In this document: piece after piece, positions 41,889-51,371 of the stretch | Position numbering within the stretch: the stretch's first letter is position 1 | Layout of the letters: every line of letters begins with the position of its first letter | Assembly: GCA_020161365.1 (NCBI GenBank) | Contig: JAIUNU010000004.1 | Span: 1-64,000, forward strand | Direction: 5' to 3' | Source: Pseudomonadota bacterium | GTDB lineage: Bacteria > Pseudomonadota > Alphaproteobacteria > Caulobacterales > Caulobacteraceae | Length of the DNA: 64,000 bases | Program-made: the position numbers and the translations under genes | The notes under the pieces: generated by a model | What the model saw: only the letters and a program-made list of their open reading frames with translations | Told to the model about the DNA's origin: nothing | Database searches by the model: none

Positions 41889-42521
41889 ATGAGCTTCCGC
41901 CACAGCTACCTCGCCCTGCCGATCGCGCTTCTGGCTGCGTGCGGTCCGGCCAAGACCGATCAGGCCTCCAAGGCTGATGAGGCCCCCAAGGGACCTGTCA
42001 CCATCGCCATCGCGCCTTACGCGGGCGGTCCGCTCAAGGTCAGCAATGAGGGAGTCGGCCCGATCAACAGCTCGGTGGCCTTCGACCTGGCGACGCTGAA
42101 GGTTCTCTTCCCCAAGGCCAAGGTCGAGCAGGCTTTCCTGCATTCCGGCGAAGGCCCGGCCCTGCCGATCATCAATGTCGAACAGGACAGCACGCCGCTG
42201 GCCGAGGTCGGCAAGGGCGACGATGGCGACATCGCCTATGTCCGCGTCGAGGCGGGTGATGCGCGTGGTCCCAGGGACGAACAGCTCCTGGCCAAGTGGG
42301 GCGAGCTGGGCTTCACGCTCGACCAATGCCGGGCTGGCGAAGGCCGGGAGATCAACATGACGATCTGCGCGCGCCCTGACGCGCCGCAGGTGTCCTACGT
42401 CTTCGGCGTCCCGGGCTGGACCAAGGCCGGCCTGCCGTCGGAGGCCGCGCTAAAGGCCAAGGGCCAGCTCAACGCCCTGATCTGGCGTCCCGCCGAGGGC
42501 GCGGTCGTCGGCGCGGCCTGA
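41889..42521 (+). CDS. DUF1131-like lipoprotein
   Basis: A 210-residue predicted lipoprotein. The signal peptide ends in the lipobox LLAAC, with the lipid-modified Cys at about residue 19. The mature part contains EGVGPINSSVAFDLATLKVL and HSGEGPALPIINVEQD, which resemble the DUF1131/YfeY-type lipoproteins regulated by sigma-E in enterobacteria; I consider that assignment moderate. The start is ATG 41889, where the signal begins; a longer frame upstream has no signal. tsaB starts three bases after the stop, so they may be co-transcribed. lnt, encoded nearby, would N-acylate it. Confidence 0.7.
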   Translation: MSFRHSYLALPIALLAACGPAKTDQASKADEAPKGPVTIAIAPYAGGPLKVSNEGVGPINSSVAFDLATLKVLFPKAKVEQAFLHSGEGPALPIINVEQDSTPLAEVGKGDDGDIAYVRVEAGDARGPRDEQLLAKWGELGFTLDQCRAGEGREINMTICARPDAPQVSYVFGVPGWTKAGLPSEAALKAKGQLNALIWRPAEGAVVGAA

Positions 42522-42524
42522 TCC

Positions 42525-43160
42525 ATGATCCTCTCGATCGACACCTGCCTGGGCGCCAGTTCGGTCGCCATCGTCGACGGCGAGCGCGTGCTGGCCACGC
42601 GCTCGGAACCGATGACCCGAGGTCACCAGGAGCGCATCGGGATGATAGCGCGAGAGACTGCCGCCGAGGCCGGCGTCGCCTTCGCCGACCTGTCGCGGAT
42701 CGCCGTGACGATTGGGCCGGGCTCTTTCACCGGGCTACGCGTGGGTCTCGCCTTCGCCAAAGGCCTGGCCACCGCGCTGTCGATCCCGTGCGTCGGGGTC
42801 AACACGCTGGAGAGCCTGGCCTTCGGAACCAGGGGTTTCGCGGTCGCCCTGCTCGATGCGCGCATGGACCAAGTCTATATCCAGGCCTTCGTGGACGGCG
42901 CGGCGGTGATGGCGCCGGACGCTTTGGGCCTGGGCGAGGCCGCCGCCCGTCTTGTCGAGCTGCATCCCGGCGGTCCGGCCACCCTGATCGGCTCGGGGGC
43001 GCCGCTGCTGGCGGATACACTGAAGGGGGCCACGGTCCTGACCCCGGCTGCGCCCGATCCCGTCGCGATCGCGCGTCTGGCGGCTACGCGGCCCACGCCC
43101 AGCCACACGCCTCGGCCGCTTTATCTGCGCGCGCCCTACGCGACCCTGCCCGCGGCCTAG
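42525..43160 (+). CDS. tsaB: tRNA t6A synthesis protein TsaB
   Basis: The regulatory scaffold partner of TsaD in t6A37 synthesis. Its 211 residues have the ASKHA fold start SIDTCLGASSVAIVDG, EPMTRGHQERIGMI, GPGSFTGLRVGLAFAKGLA and ALLDARMDQVYIQAF, all typical. The ATG is three bases after the lipoprotein stop. It is followed by rimI (7 bp), the common tsaB-rimI pair. TsaE is not in the window. Confidence 0.95.
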   Translation: MILSIDTCLGASSVAIVDGERVLATRSEPMTRGHQERIGMIARETAAEAGVAFADLSRIAVTIGPGSFTGLRVGLAFAKGLATALSIPCVGVNTLESLAFGTRGFAVALLDARMDQVYIQAFVDGAAVMAPDALGLGEAAARLVELHPGGPATLIGSGAPLLADTLKGATVLTPAAPDPVAIARLAATRPTPSHTPRPLYLRAPYATLPAA

Positions 43161-43167
43161 GCTAATC

Positions 43168-43620
43168 ATGAACCTGCGCCCCGTTGGCTCCGAAGCCGCC
43201 TTCGATCTCGCCGATCTGCACGACAAGGCTTTCGACCGCCCCTGGACGGCGGTGGAGTTCGACGAACTCCTGAAGTCGCCGGGCGCCTTCGCAATCCTCG
43301 GCGAGGCGGGCGAGCCGGCGCAGGCCAAGGGCTTCATCCTGTGCCGGTCGATCGCCGGCGAGGCCGAGATCCTGACCGTGGCGGTCGATCCGTCGGCCCG
43401 CCGGCGCGGCTGGGGCGCGGCCCTGGTCGAGGTCGCCGCCGGGATCGCGGCGGAGACCAAGGCCGAGGCGATGTTCCTGGAGGTCGCCGCCGACAACGCC
43501 GCCGCCATCGCCCTCTACCAAGCCACCGGCTTCCTCAAGGTGGGTTTGCGCAAGGGCTATTATCCCCATCCCGATGGCCCCAAGGACGCGCTGGTGATGC
43601 GACGGGCGCTTAACACTTAA
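43168..43620 (+). CDS. rimI: Ribosomal protein S18 alanine N-acetyltransferase
   Basis: A 150-residue GNAT enzyme of the RimI type, expected to acetylate the N-terminal Ala of ribosomal protein S18. VDPSARRRGWGAALVEVAAG is the acetyl-CoA-binding Q/R-x-x-G-x-G/A motif; FLEVAADNAAAIALYQATGF and GLRKGYY complete the RimI signature. It is directly downstream of tsaB, as in many bacteria, and 45 bp before fur. Confidence 0.93.
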   Translation: MNLRPVGSEAAFDLADLHDKAFDRPWTAVEFDELLKSPGAFAILGEAGEPAQAKGFILCRSIAGEAEILTVAVDPSARRRGWGAALVEVAAGIAAETKAEAMFLEVAADNAAAIALYQATGFLKVGLRKGYYPHPDGPKDALVMRRALNT

Positions 43621-43665
43621 GGGTCTACCGCCTATCTTGCCGGCGACTCAGACGGAGGCTCCGCC

Positions 43666-44073
43666 GTGGATCGACTCGAAAAGGCCTGTATCGAAAAGGG
43701 CATGCGCATGACCGACCAGCGTCGGGTCATCGCGCGCGTGCTGTCGTCGGCCGAGGATCACCCGGACGTCGAGGAGCTGCACCGCCGCGCCCACGCCATC
43801 GACCCGCACATCTCGATCGCCACGGTCTACCGCACCGTGCGCCTTTTCGAGGAAAGCGGCATCATCGAGCGCCACGACTTCCGCGACGGCCGCTCGCGCT
43901 ACGAACAGAGCCCGGACCATCACCACGACCACCTGATCGACATGAAGACCGGCAAGGTCGTCGAGTTCGTCGATGAGGAGATCGAGGCCCTTCAGCACGC
44001 GATCGCCAAGAAGCTCGGCTACAAGCTGATTGACCACCGCCTCGAGCTCTACGGGATGCCGCTGGAGGAGTAA
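43666..44073 (+). CDS. fur: Ferric uptake regulator Fur
   Basis: An iron-sensing dimeric repressor of 135 residues. The winged-helix half has RMTDQRRVIARVLSSAEDHP, HISIATVYRTVRLFEESG; the metal site has DHHHDHLIDMKTGKVVEF and the C-terminal LELYG. The CxxC pair of the structural zinc site in E. coli Fur is replaced by other residues (Met and Thr in DMKTG), normal in alphaproteobacterial Fur. Start GTG 43666 follows GGAGGCTC. It stands after tsaB-rimI and may have its own promoter in the 45-bp gap. The iron/haem-rich neighbourhood is suggestive only. Confidence 0.95.
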   Translation: MDRLEKACIEKGMRMTDQRRVIARVLSSAEDHPDVEELHRRAHAIDPHISIATVYRTVRLFEESGIIERHDFRDGRSRYEQSPDHHHDHLIDMKTGKVVEFVDEEIEALQHAIAKKLGYKLIDHRLELYGMPLEE

Positions 44074-44089
44074 GCCGGGCGACTTACCC

Positions 44090-44200
44090 CCACCTGACCG
44101 CTGCGCGGTCGTCCGTCCCCTGGAGGGGGCGGAAGGTGAGCCTCCTCATCCCTTTGGGAGAGGAGCGCGCGGCGCGGAGGGGGCAAGTGTGACCTTGCCG
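44090..44200. repeat. GC-rich palindromic intergenic repeat
   Basis: ACCGC-TGC-GCGGT (about 44096-44108) and CCCCTGGAGGGGG (about 44117-44129), followed by GGGAGAGGAG, form short hairpins. The order resembles the CCCCC...GACCGC...GCGGTC...GGGGG intergenic repeats common in caulobacters and sphingomonads. It occupies most of the gap between fur and miaB. Confidence 0.5.
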
Positions 44201-44240
44201 CCCTTGCACAGCGCCGTCCTCGCCCCCATAACCTCGCCGC

Positions 44241-45587
44241 ATGAGCGAGACCCCGCAAAAGCGCCTCTTTATCAAGACCTACGGCTGTCAGATGAACGTC
44301 TATGACAGCGAGCGCATGGCCGATGTCCTGCGCCCGCTGGGCTATGGCGTGGTCGATGAGCCCGAGGGCGCGGACCTGGTGGTGCTGAACACCTGCCACA
44401 TCCGCGAGAAGGCCACCGAAAAGGTCTATTCCGAACTCGGCTACATCAAGCAGATGAAGGACCGGAAGGCCGAGGCCGGCGGTCGCATGACCATCGCCGT
44501 GGCCGGCTGCGTCGCCCAGGCCGAGGGCAAGGAGATCATGAACCGCCAGAAGGCGGTCGATCTGGTCGTGGGTCCGCAGGCCTATCACCAACTGCCCGAG
44601 CTGATCGCCCGCGCCCACCGCGCGACCGGCGAACGCCTGGCCGCCGACTTCGCCGCCGACGAAAAATTCGACGCGCTGCCGGCCGAGCGCCATGTCACCG
44701 GCGTGACCGCGTTCCTGACAGTGCAAGAAGGCTGCGACAAGTTCTGCACTTTCTGCGTGGTGCCCTATACGCGCGGCGGCGAGTGGTCGCGGCCGGTCAA
44801 CGACATCGTCGAGGAGGCCAAGCGCCTGGCCGGCGCCGGCGTGCGCGAGGTCACCCTCTTGGGTCAGAACGTTAACGCCTATGACGGCGACGGTTCGACC
44901 CTGGCCAAGCTGGTCCGGCAGCTGGCGAAGATCGATGGGCTGGACCGCATCCGCTACACGACCAGTCACCCCCGCGACATGGGCGATGACCTGATCGAGG
45001 CGCACGGCGAGCTGCCGGAGCTGATGCCCTATCTGCACCTGCCGGTCCAAGCGGGCAGCGACAAGATCCTCAAGGCCATGAACCGCGACCACACGGCCGA
45101 GAGCTATGTGAAGCTGATCGAGAAGATCCGCGCCGCCCGGCCCGACATCGCCATGAGCGGCGATTTCATCGTCGGCTTCCCCGGCGAGCGCGACGGCGAC
45201 TTCGAAAAGACCCTGGAGCTGGTCCGCGAGGTCGGGTTCGCTTCGGCCTTTTCGTTCAAGTATTCGCGCCGTCCCGGCACGCCGGCCTCGGCCATGCCCG
45301 GTCAGGTCGACGAAGCCGTCAAGGCCGAACGGCTCGAGCGCCTGAACCAGCTGCTGGACGAGCAGCAGCGCGCCTTCAACGCCAGCCAGGTGGGCAAGGT
45401 GCTTCCGGTGCTGTTCGAGAAGGCCGGGCGTCACCCTGGTCAGATCGTTGGTCGCAGCCCATATCTGCAGGCTGTCTACGCCGAAGGCGGGGAGCATCTG
45501 ATCGGGAAGATCGTTCCCGTCCATATCGAGAGCGCCGCCAAGATGAGCCTGGCGGGCCGGCTCGAACCCGTTCTGGAGACCGCTTGA
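44241..45587 (+). CDS. miaB: tRNA-2-methylthio-N6-dimethylallyladenosine synthase
   Basis: A radical-SAM methylthiotransferase that adds ms2 to i6A37 in tRNA. The 448 residues have the N-terminal UPF0004 domain with three cluster cysteines ([34 protein letters not shown]), the radical-SAM motif [17 protein letters not shown] (CxxxCxxC), and a C-terminal TRAM domain ([17 protein letters not shown]). It needs two [4Fe-4S] clusters, so the Nfu protein encoded upstream is a plausible helper. Its stop overlaps the TTG start of the phoH-like gene. Confidence 0.97.
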   Translation: MSETPQKRLFIKTYGCQMNVYDSERMADVLRPLGYGVVDEPEGADLVVLNTCHIREKATEKVYSELGYIKQMKDRKAEAGGRMTIAVAGCVAQAEGKEIMNRQKAVDLVVGPQAYHQLPELIARAHRATGERLAADFAADEKFDALPAERHVTGVTAFLTVQEGCDKFCTFCVVPYTRGGEWSRPVNDIVEEAKRLAGAGVREVTLLGQNVNAYDGDGSTLAKLVRQLAKIDGLDRIRYTTSHPRDMGDDLIEAHGELPELMPYLHLPVQAGSDKILKAMNRDHTAESYVKLIEKIRAARPDIAMSGDFIVGFPGERDGDFEKTLELVREVGFASAFSFKYSRRPGTPASAMPGQVDEAVKAERLERLNQLLDEQQRAFNASQVGKVLPVLFEKAGRHPGQIVGRSPYLQAVYAEGGEHLIGKIVPVHIESAAKMSLAGRLEPVLETA

Positions 45588-46528
45588 GTCGCACCCCTGA
45601 GTTCCTGCCGCTGTCGGATAACGCGGTCCACGCCGTCTCCGGCCCGAACGGCCGCCACGCCGCCCTGATCGAGGACGCCTTCAAGGTGCTGATCGAGACG
45701 CCGGGCGGCGGGGTCACCATCACCGGCGACGCGCGCGGCCGCACCAGCGCCAAGCGCGCCCTGCAGACCCTGGCCGCTCGCGCCGACGCCGGCGACGAGG
45801 TGGTCGAGGCCGATGTGCGGATCGCCATTGGCGGGGCGCATGAGACCAGCGGCCAGGCCTCGCCCCGCGCGGTGCGCAAGGGCAATGTCTCACCCAAGAC
45901 CAAGAGCCAAGCCCAGTACCTGGAGCGGATGGCGAGCCATCCGCTGGTCTTCGGCCTGGGTCCGGCCGGCACCGGCAAGACCTTCCTGGCCGTCGCCCAT
46001 GGCGCGGGCATGCTGATGCGCGGCGAGGTCGATCGCCTGATCGTCACCCGTCCCGCCGTCGAGGCCGGGGAAAAGCTGGGCTTCCTGCCGGGCGACCTGA
46101 ACGAGAAGGTCGATCCCTACATGGCCCCGGTCTGGGAGGCCCTGACCGACATCATGGGTGCCGACCAGCTACGTCGCCGTCGCGAGAAGCTGGAAATCGA
46201 GGTCGCCCCGATCGCCTTCATGCGCGGCCGCACGCTGGCGCACGCGTTCGTCATCGTCGACGAGGCCCAGAACTGCTCTCGCCTGCAGATGAAGATGGTG
46301 CTGACGCGTATCGGCGAAGGCGCGCGCATGGTCGTCACCGGCGACCCGACGCAGGTGGACCTCTTGAACCCGCGCGACTCCGGCCTCGCCCACGCCGTCT
46401 CGATCCTGGAAGGGGTCGAGGGCGTCGCGGTGTCGCGGTTCACCGCCTCCGACGTCGTTCGCCATCCGCTCGTCGAACGCATCGTCAAGGCCTATGACGC
46501 GGACGCGGCGCAGAGTACTCCCCGGTAA
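45584..46528 (+). CDS. PhoH-like ATPase (YbeZ)
   Basis: A 314-residue PhoH family protein. After a KH-like N-terminal region (about 1-105) comes the P-loop [20 protein letters not shown] and [16 protein letters not shown] (Walker B), plus [19 protein letters not shown]. Bacterial PhoH/YbeZ works with the endoribonuclease YbeY, encoded next, in RNA processing. Start TTG 45584 overlaps the miaB stop, and the long N-terminal domain supports it over later ATGs. It is part of the operon miaB-phoH-ybeY-corC-lnt. Confidence 0.95.
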   Translation: MSRTPEFLPLSDNAVHAVSGPNGRHAALIEDAFKVLIETPGGGVTITGDARGRTSAKRALQTLAARADAGDEVVEADVRIAIGGAHETSGQASPRAVRKGNVSPKTKSQAQYLERMASHPLVFGLGPAGTGKTFLAVAHGAGMLMRGEVDRLIVTRPAVEAGEKLGFLPGDLNEKVDPYMAPVWEALTDIMGADQLRRRREKLEIEVAPIAFMRGRTLAHAFVIVDEAQNCSRLQMKMVLTRIGEGARMVVTGDPTQVDLLNPRDSGLAHAVSILEGVEGVAVSRFTASDVVRHPLVERIVKAYDADAAQSTPR

Positions 46529-46529
46529 C

Positions 46530-47033
46530 ATGACCATTACCGTTGATATCGAGATCGAGGACCCGGCCTGGACCACGGCGGAAGCCGACACCGAGGCGCT
46601 GGTATGGCGCGCCGCCCAGGCGGTGCTGGACGCGCACGAGGACATCGAGGGCCAGGGGATCACGATCCTGCTGACCGATGATGACAGCGTCCAGACCCTG
46701 AACCGCGACTTTCGCCAGAAGGACTATGCGACCAACGTCCTGTCCTTCCCGTCGCCCCAGGGACCGGAAGCCAATCCTGAAGGACAGATCGGCGATATCG
46801 CGCTGGCCTATGGCGTCTGCGCGCGCGAAGCGGCCGAGCAAGGCAAGCCGCTCGCCCACCATCTGCAACATCTGGTGGCGCACGGCGTGCTTCATCTCCT
46901 AGGATATGATCACGAGCGCGACGACGAGGCGGAAGCCATGGAGGCGCTCGAACGCGAAATCCTGGCGGGTCTGGATGTTCCTGACCCCTACGCCAGCCCA
47001 GATTCTCTTTCTGGGGAAGAAGAGGGACGCTGA
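46530..47033 (+). CDS. ybeY: rRNA maturation endoribonuclease YbeY
   Basis: A metal-dependent RNase for 16S rRNA 3' maturation and ribosome quality control. The 167-residue protein carries HGVLHLLGYDHERDDE, the H-x(3)-H-x(5)-H zinc site, and NRDFRQKDYATNVLSFP. Start ATG 46530 is one base after the phoH stop. The phoH-ybeY pair is conserved in most bacteria. A corC-like gene follows 8 bp later. Confidence 0.97.
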   Translation: MTITVDIEIEDPAWTTAEADTEALVWRAAQAVLDAHEDIEGQGITILLTDDDSVQTLNRDFRQKDYATNVLSFPSPQGPEANPEGQIGDIALAYGVCAREAAEQGKPLAHHLQHLVAHGVLHLLGYDHERDDEAEAMEALEREILAGLDVPDPYASPDSLSGEEEGR

Positions 47034-47041
47034 CCAGGGCC

Positions 47042-47956
47042 ATGCCCAGCGACGAGCCTAGTCAACCGCCCGCCGCCCGTCGAAGCCGGGGCGTGCGGGC
47101 GTTTTTCCGACGTATGCGCAAGCAACTGACGGGCGGCGTGGAGTCTCCTCGCCCGCCCGAAACCCCGGCGTCCGCGGCGGCGGTCGATCTGGTGGACCAG
47201 GCCGAGGCCTTCCAGAGCCTGCGGGTCGCCGACGTGATGACCCCTCGCGCCGACATCGTCGCCGTCGAACTCTCGACACCTTTCGAGGCGGTGGCCGCCC
47301 AGTTCGCCGAGGCCGAACATTCCCGGATGCCGATCTATCGCGAGACGCTCGACGACCCTGTCGGCGTCGTCCACGTCAAGGACGTGTTCCGCCTGCTGGC
47401 CGACGAAGCCAGGCGCCCGCCTCCCGGTGAGCTGGTATTGAACAAGCTGCGCCGTGACGCGTTGTACGTGCCCGCTTCGATGAAGGCCGCCGACCTCCTC
47501 CTCCGCATGCGCACCAGCCGGATTCACATGGCCCTCGTCATTGACGAGTTCGGCGGCACCGACGGCCTGGTGTCGATGGAGGACCTGATCGAGGCGGTGG
47601 TCGGCGAGATCGACGACGAGCACGACGACGCCGCGGCCGCGGCGGTGGTCGCAAGGCCGGGCGGTGTCTTCGACGCCGACGCCCGCGCGCCGCTCGAAGA
47701 GCTCGAAGCGGCGCTGGGCTACGATCTGGCGCCCCCCGACATGGACGAAGACATCGACACCGTCGCGGGCCTGGTCGTCGCCCTGGCCGGCCGGGTGCCT
47801 CAGCGGGGCGAGGTCATCGCACACGCCGATGGCTATGAGTTCGAGGTGGTTGAGGCAGATCCCCGTCGCGTTCGGCGCATCCGCGTTCGGGGCGGCCCGT
47901 CTCGACCGACCGAGCCGGCGCCCGACGCCGCGCATGGGGAGGCCGGGCTTTCGTGA
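47042..47956 (+). CDS. CBS-domain HlyC/CorC family protein (YbeX-like)
   Basis: A 304-residue soluble member of the CorC/HlyC family without membrane segments, like YbeX. It has two CBS motifs (LRVADVMTPRADIVAVELST and RRDALYVPASMKAADLLLRM), the link MALVIDEFGGTDGLVSMEDLI, and a C-terminal CorC_HlyC domain (GLVVALAGRVPQRGEVI). YbeX has been connected to Mg/Co homeostasis and to ribosome biogenesis. It is in the conserved operon after ybeY and its stop overlaps the lnt GTG start (GTGA). Confidence 0.93.
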   Translation: MPSDEPSQPPAARRSRGVRAFFRRMRKQLTGGVESPRPPETPASAAAVDLVDQAEAFQSLRVADVMTPRADIVAVELSTPFEAVAAQFAEAEHSRMPIYRETLDDPVGVVHVKDVFRLLADEARRPPPGELVLNKLRRDALYVPASMKAADLLLRMRTSRIHMALVIDEFGGTDGLVSMEDLIEAVVGEIDDEHDDAAAAAVVARPGGVFDADARAPLEELEAALGYDLAPPDMDEDIDTVAGLVVALAGRVPQRGEVIAHADGYEFEVVEADPRRVRRIRVRGGPSRPTEPAPDAAHGEAGLS

Positions 47957-49545
47957 TCGGCTGGACGCGGTTTCGCGAACGCGCCTGGAGCGGCCCGCTC
48001 CTGGCGCTGCTCGCCGGCTTGGCGGCCGCTTTGGCGCATCCGCCGTTCGGACTGCTTCCGGGCCTGTTGGGCTACGCGACGCTGCTGCATCTGCTGGACG
48101 ACGCCAACCCCGAACGCCCGCTGCGATCGGCGTTCTGGCGCGGATGGCTCGCGGGCCTCGGCTACTTCGGTCTCGGCACCTGGTGGGTCGGCGAGGCCTT
48201 CATGGTCGACGCCGCCAGCCATGGCTGGATGGCCCCGTTCGCCGTGTCCGCCATGGCGGCGGGCCTGGCGCTGTTCTGGGGCCTGGCGGCCCTGCTCTAT
48301 CGCCGTCTTCGACCCGACAGCGCCTGGCGCGTCCTGACCTTCGCCGGCGCGTTCGCCATCCTGGAATGGACGCGCGGACACATCCTGACCGGCTTTCCCT
48401 GGAACCTGCCCGGGGAAACCTGGCGCGCGGGCTCGGCGCCCTCGCAGGCTGCGGCCCTGGTGGGCGCCTATGGCCTAACCTGGATCACCGTCGCCATCGC
48501 CTGCGCCCCAGCGGTGTGGCGCGACGGGCGGACCGGCAAGATCGCGCTCGGCGCCGCCGCCGCCGGCTTGGTGGGCCTCTATGGCTATGGCGCCGTCGCC
48601 CTGTCGCGCCCCCTCATTCAAGGTCCGCCCGTCGGCGTGCGGATCGTCCAGGCCGACATCAAGCAAGACGCCAAATGGGACGCTGCCCACTTCTCGCGCA
48701 TCGTCCAAGCCTACGTCGCGCTAACGGCCAAGCCCTATGCCGGCAAGCCCGCCGATATCGTGATCTGGCCCGAGGGCGCGCTGCCGGCGGCCATCAACGA
48801 CTACCTCGCGCCTGGAACCTGGGTGCGACAGGCGATCGTCGACAGCCTGAGTCCCGGCCAGCTGCTGCTGATCGGCGGCTATCGTTACGAGGGATCGTTC
48901 GAGCGTCCGGTCTATTATAACAGCCTTATCGCGCTGCGACGCACAGACAGCGACCTGGAGCTGGTCGGGCTCTACGACAAGCACCGGCTGGTTCCGTTCG
49001 GCGAGTACCTTCCCGCCGAGCGCCTTCTCACCGCGATTGGCTTCAAGAGCCTGGCGCATCTGAGCGACAGCTTCACCACCGGCCCTCGCCCGGCTCCGCT
49101 GAGCCTCTCGCCGGATCTGCTGGTGCAGCCGCTGATCTGCTACGAGAGCCTGTTTCCCGGCCTCGCGCGGCGCGATTCGAACGTCCGGGTCCTGATCAAC
49201 GTGTCGAACGACGCGTGGTTTGGCGTCACCTCAGGACCCCTGCAGCATCTGAACCTTGCCAGCTACCGCGCGATCGAGAGCGCTCGGCCGATGCTGCGCG
49301 CCACGCCCACCGGCGTTAGCGCTATCATCGACGCCTACGGTCGAATCGCCCCCGGTGCGGCGCTCGGACTAGGAAAAAGCGGCGTCCTCGACACACAAAT
49401 ACCGGGCCGAGGCGGTGTTACGCCCTTCGACGACTTCGGAGACCTGGCGCTTCTGGCGTTTATACTCATATCGGGGGTTGCATCAGTTCGCCCTCAGGTC
49501 CGTAAAACCTCTTCCTCTATTGCGCGTCGAGGAAACTTGAGCTGA
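47953..49545 (+). CDS. lnt: Apolipoprotein N-acyltransferase
   Basis: Adds the third acyl chain to the N-terminal Cys of lipoproteins in the inner membrane. The 530-residue product has about six N-terminal transmembrane helices and a C-terminal nitrilase-fold domain. The catalytic triad is visible: E274 in IWPEGALP, K343 in YDKHRLVPFGEY and C396 in LICYESLFPGLARR. Start GTG 47953 overlaps the corC stop (GTGA). It closes the operon before an XRE regulator gene. The lipoproteins encoded at 41889 and 59312 are likely substrates. Confidence 0.97.
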   Translation: MIGWTRFRERAWSGPLLALLAGLAAALAHPPFGLLPGLLGYATLLHLLDDANPERPLRSAFWRGWLAGLGYFGLGTWWVGEAFMVDAASHGWMAPFAVSAMAAGLALFWGLAALLYRRLRPDSAWRVLTFAGAFAILEWTRGHILTGFPWNLPGETWRAGSAPSQAAALVGAYGLTWITVAIACAPAVWRDGRTGKIALGAAAAGLVGLYGYGAVALSRPLIQGPPVGVRIVQADIKQDAKWDAAHFSRIVQAYVALTAKPYAGKPADIVIWPEGALPAAINDYLAPGTWVRQAIVDSLSPGQLLLIGGYRYEGSFERPVYYNSLIALRRTDSDLELVGLYDKHRLVPFGEYLPAERLLTAIGFKSLAHLSDSFTTGPRPAPLSLSPDLLVQPLICYESLFPGLARRDSNVRVLINVSNDAWFGVTSGPLQHLNLASYRAIESARPMLRATPTGVSAIIDAYGRIAPGAALGLGKSGVLDTQIPGRGGVTPFDDFGDLALLAFILISGVASVRPQVRKTSSSIARRGNLS

Positions 49546-49562
49546 ATTGACCTCTTGGTTTC

Positions 49563-50006
49563 ATGAGCTGCGTGGCCATGAGCGAGCCGTCGAACACCGA
49601 GCGCCATCCCAATCCCGTCGACCTCCATGTGGGCGCGCGTATCCGCATGCGGCGTCGCATTCTAGGCGTCAGCCAGGAACGCCTGGCCGAAGACCTGGGC
49701 ATCACCTTCCAGCAGATCCAGAAGTACGAGCGCGGGGCCAATCGGGTCAGCGCCAGCAAGCTCTACGAGATCGCCAAAAGCCTGCATTCCACGGTCGATT
49801 ACTTCTTCGAGGGCCTCGCCGACACCGCCGACGGCGGCATGGCCGAAACTGGCCAGCCGTTTACCCACGACTTTTTGAAAACCCCCGAGGGCCTGGAACT
49901 GGCCACCCTGTTTCCCAGGATTGGTCGCGCAAAGGTGCGTCGGCGCATTCTGGAGCTGGTGCGATCCATGGCGCGCGAGGAGGCCGAGGGGGGCGTGGAG
50001 GACTGA
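49563..50006 (+). CDS. XRE/Cro-CI family transcriptional regulator
   Basis: A 147-residue regulator with one HTH at residues about 20-75: VGARIRMRRRILGVSQERLAEDLG-type block and ITFQQIQKYERGANRVSASK. The C-terminal part is helical with an acidic tail. Start is ATG 49563 or the in-frame ATG 49578 (MSEPSNTERHPN), which is the likelier core start. It lies 17 bp after lnt and before metK, a position where such regulators are often found in alphaproteobacteria. Its targets are unknown; possible control of metK is speculation. Confidence 0.88.
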   Translation: MSCVAMSEPSNTERHPNPVDLHVGARIRMRRRILGVSQERLAEDLGITFQQIQKYERGANRVSASKLYEIAKSLHSTVDYFFEGLADTADGGMAETGQPFTHDFLKTPEGLELATLFPRIGRAKVRRRILELVRSMAREEAEGGVED

Positions 50007-50042
50007 AGAGGGCGTCAGATAAGCTCTTCTTGTCCGCATAAA

Positions 50043-50056
50043 CATATCTTTATATG
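50043..50056 (+). promoter_or_regulatory. Candidate metK operator: CATAT-CTTT-ATATG palindrome
   Basis: An AT-rich inverted repeat (CATAT 50043-50047, ATATG 50052-50056) stands out from the GC-rich context about 70 bp before metK. It resembles the AT-rich sites reported for the ArsR-type SahR regulators of SAM-cycle genes; that assignment is a hypothesis. A hairpin GCGCAAG-6-CTTGCGC follows at 50082-50101. Confidence 0.45.
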
Positions 50057-50081
50057 ATTCCGGTCTAACTGACGCGAAATT

Positions 50082-50101
50082 GCGCAAGCCTCGCCTTGCG
50101 C
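50082..50101 (+). promoter_or_regulatory. Hairpin in metK leader
   Basis: GCGCAAG (50082-50088) pairs with CTTGCGC (50095-50101), ending 24 bases before the TTG start and close to GGCCGGAG. It may occlude translation or mark a leader structure. It does not match the SAM-II consensus. Confidence 0.4.
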
Positions 50102-50125
50102 GCCCTTCAAGGCCGGAGCTGTCTC

Positions 50126-51349
50126 TTGAACCGTTCGTCCTACATCTTCACCAGCGAGAGCGTCTCCGAAGGTCACCCCGACAAGGTCGCCGACCGCATC
50201 AGCGACACCGTCGTCGACGCGTTCCTGTCCGTCGATCCCGAAGCGCGCGTAGCGTGCGAGACGCTGGTGACGACCAACCGTGTCGTGCTGGCGGGCGAGG
50301 TCCGCGCCGGCAAGCCGGACGGCGACAAGAAGGCCAACAAGCAGCTCACCAAGGACATCATCGGCTCGCTGGAGCCCAAGGTTCGCGCCGCGATCAAGGA
50401 CATCGGCTACGAGCAAAAGGGTTTCCACTGGCAGAAGGCGAAGTACTCGAACTTCCTGCACGGCCAGTCGGCGCATATCGCCCAAGGTGTGGACGCCACC
50501 GACAAGAAGGATGAAGGCGCCGGCGACCAGGGCATCATGTTCGGCTACGCCAGCACTGAAACCCCGGAGCTGATGCCGGCCACGCTGCAGTACAGCCACA
50601 ACATCCTGAAGCGCCTGGCCGAGCTGCGGCACTCGGGCGATCTGTCGGAGCTGGAGCCGGACGCCAAGAGCCAGGTCACGCTCGAGTATGACGGCAATGG
50701 CCGCCCGCAGCGCGTGGTTTCGATCGTCGTCTCGCACCAGCACAAGAAGAAGATCGGCGGCAAGGCCGCGACCTCCAAGCGCGTGCTGGAGCTGATCAAG
50801 CCGCACATCCTGCCGATCTTCCCGGACGGCCTGATCACCAAGAAGACCCAGTGGCTGATCAACCCGACCGGCCGCTTCGAGATCGGCGGCCCGGACGGCG
50901 ACGCCGGCCTGACCGGTCGCAAGATCATCGTCGACACCTATGGCGGCGCGGCCCCGCACGGCGGCGGCGCCTTCTCGGGCAAGGACCCGACCAAGGTCGA
51001 CCGCTCGGCCGCCTATGCCTGCCGCTACCTGGCCAAGAACGTGGTGGCCGCCGGCCTCGCCGATCGCTGCACGATCCAGATCGCCTACGCCATCGGCGTG
51101 GCCCAGCCGGTGTCGTTCCACGTCGACCTGCATGGTACCGGCAAGGTGGACCCGGCGGTGCTGGAAAAGACCCTGCCGCAACTGATCGGCGGCGCCACGC
51201 CGCGCGCCATCCGCGAGCACCTGCAGCTGAACCGCCCGATCTATGCCCGCACCGCCGCCTATGGTCACTTCGGCCGCACGCCCGATAACGAAGGCGGCTT
51301 CTCGTGGGAGAAGACCGACCTCGTGGGCGACCTGAAGGGCCTGGCGTAA
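50126..51349 (+). CDS. metK: S-adenosylmethionine synthetase
   Basis: Makes SAM from methionine and ATP; SAM serves the many methyltransferases encoded here (rsmB, trmB, miaB). The 407 residues have [31 protein letters not shown] (ATP-binding) and [17 protein letters not shown] (P-loop-like signature). Start TTG 50126 gives the family N-terminus [12 protein letters not shown] and follows GGAG (50114-50117); the upstream frame codons are not conserved. A palindrome and hairpin lie in the leader. An intrinsic terminator follows the stop. Confidence 0.97.
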   Translation: MNRSSYIFTSESVSEGHPDKVADRISDTVVDAFLSVDPEARVACETLVTTNRVVLAGEVRAGKPDGDKKANKQLTKDIIGSLEPKVRAAIKDIGYEQKGFHWQKAKYSNFLHGQSAHIAQGVDATDKKDEGAGDQGIMFGYASTETPELMPATLQYSHNILKRLAELRHSGDLSELEPDAKSQVTLEYDGNGRPQRVVSIVVSHQHKKKIGGKAATSKRVLELIKPHILPIFPDGLITKKTQWLINPTGRFEIGGPDGDAGLTGRKIIVDTYGGAAPHGGGAFSGKDPTKVDRSAAYACRYLAKNVVAAGLADRCTIQIAYAIGVAQPVSFHVDLHGTGKVDPAVLEKTLPQLIGGATPRAIREHLQLNRPIYARTAAYGHFGRTPDNEGGFSWEKTDLVGDLKGLA

Positions 51350-51371
51350 GCCATTCGCCGCAATCGTCGAG

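Noticed and set aside
50007-50125. SAM-II type riboswitch before metK
   Set aside because: A hairpin and AT-rich palindrome are present, but the conserved SAM-II pseudoknot sequence is not.
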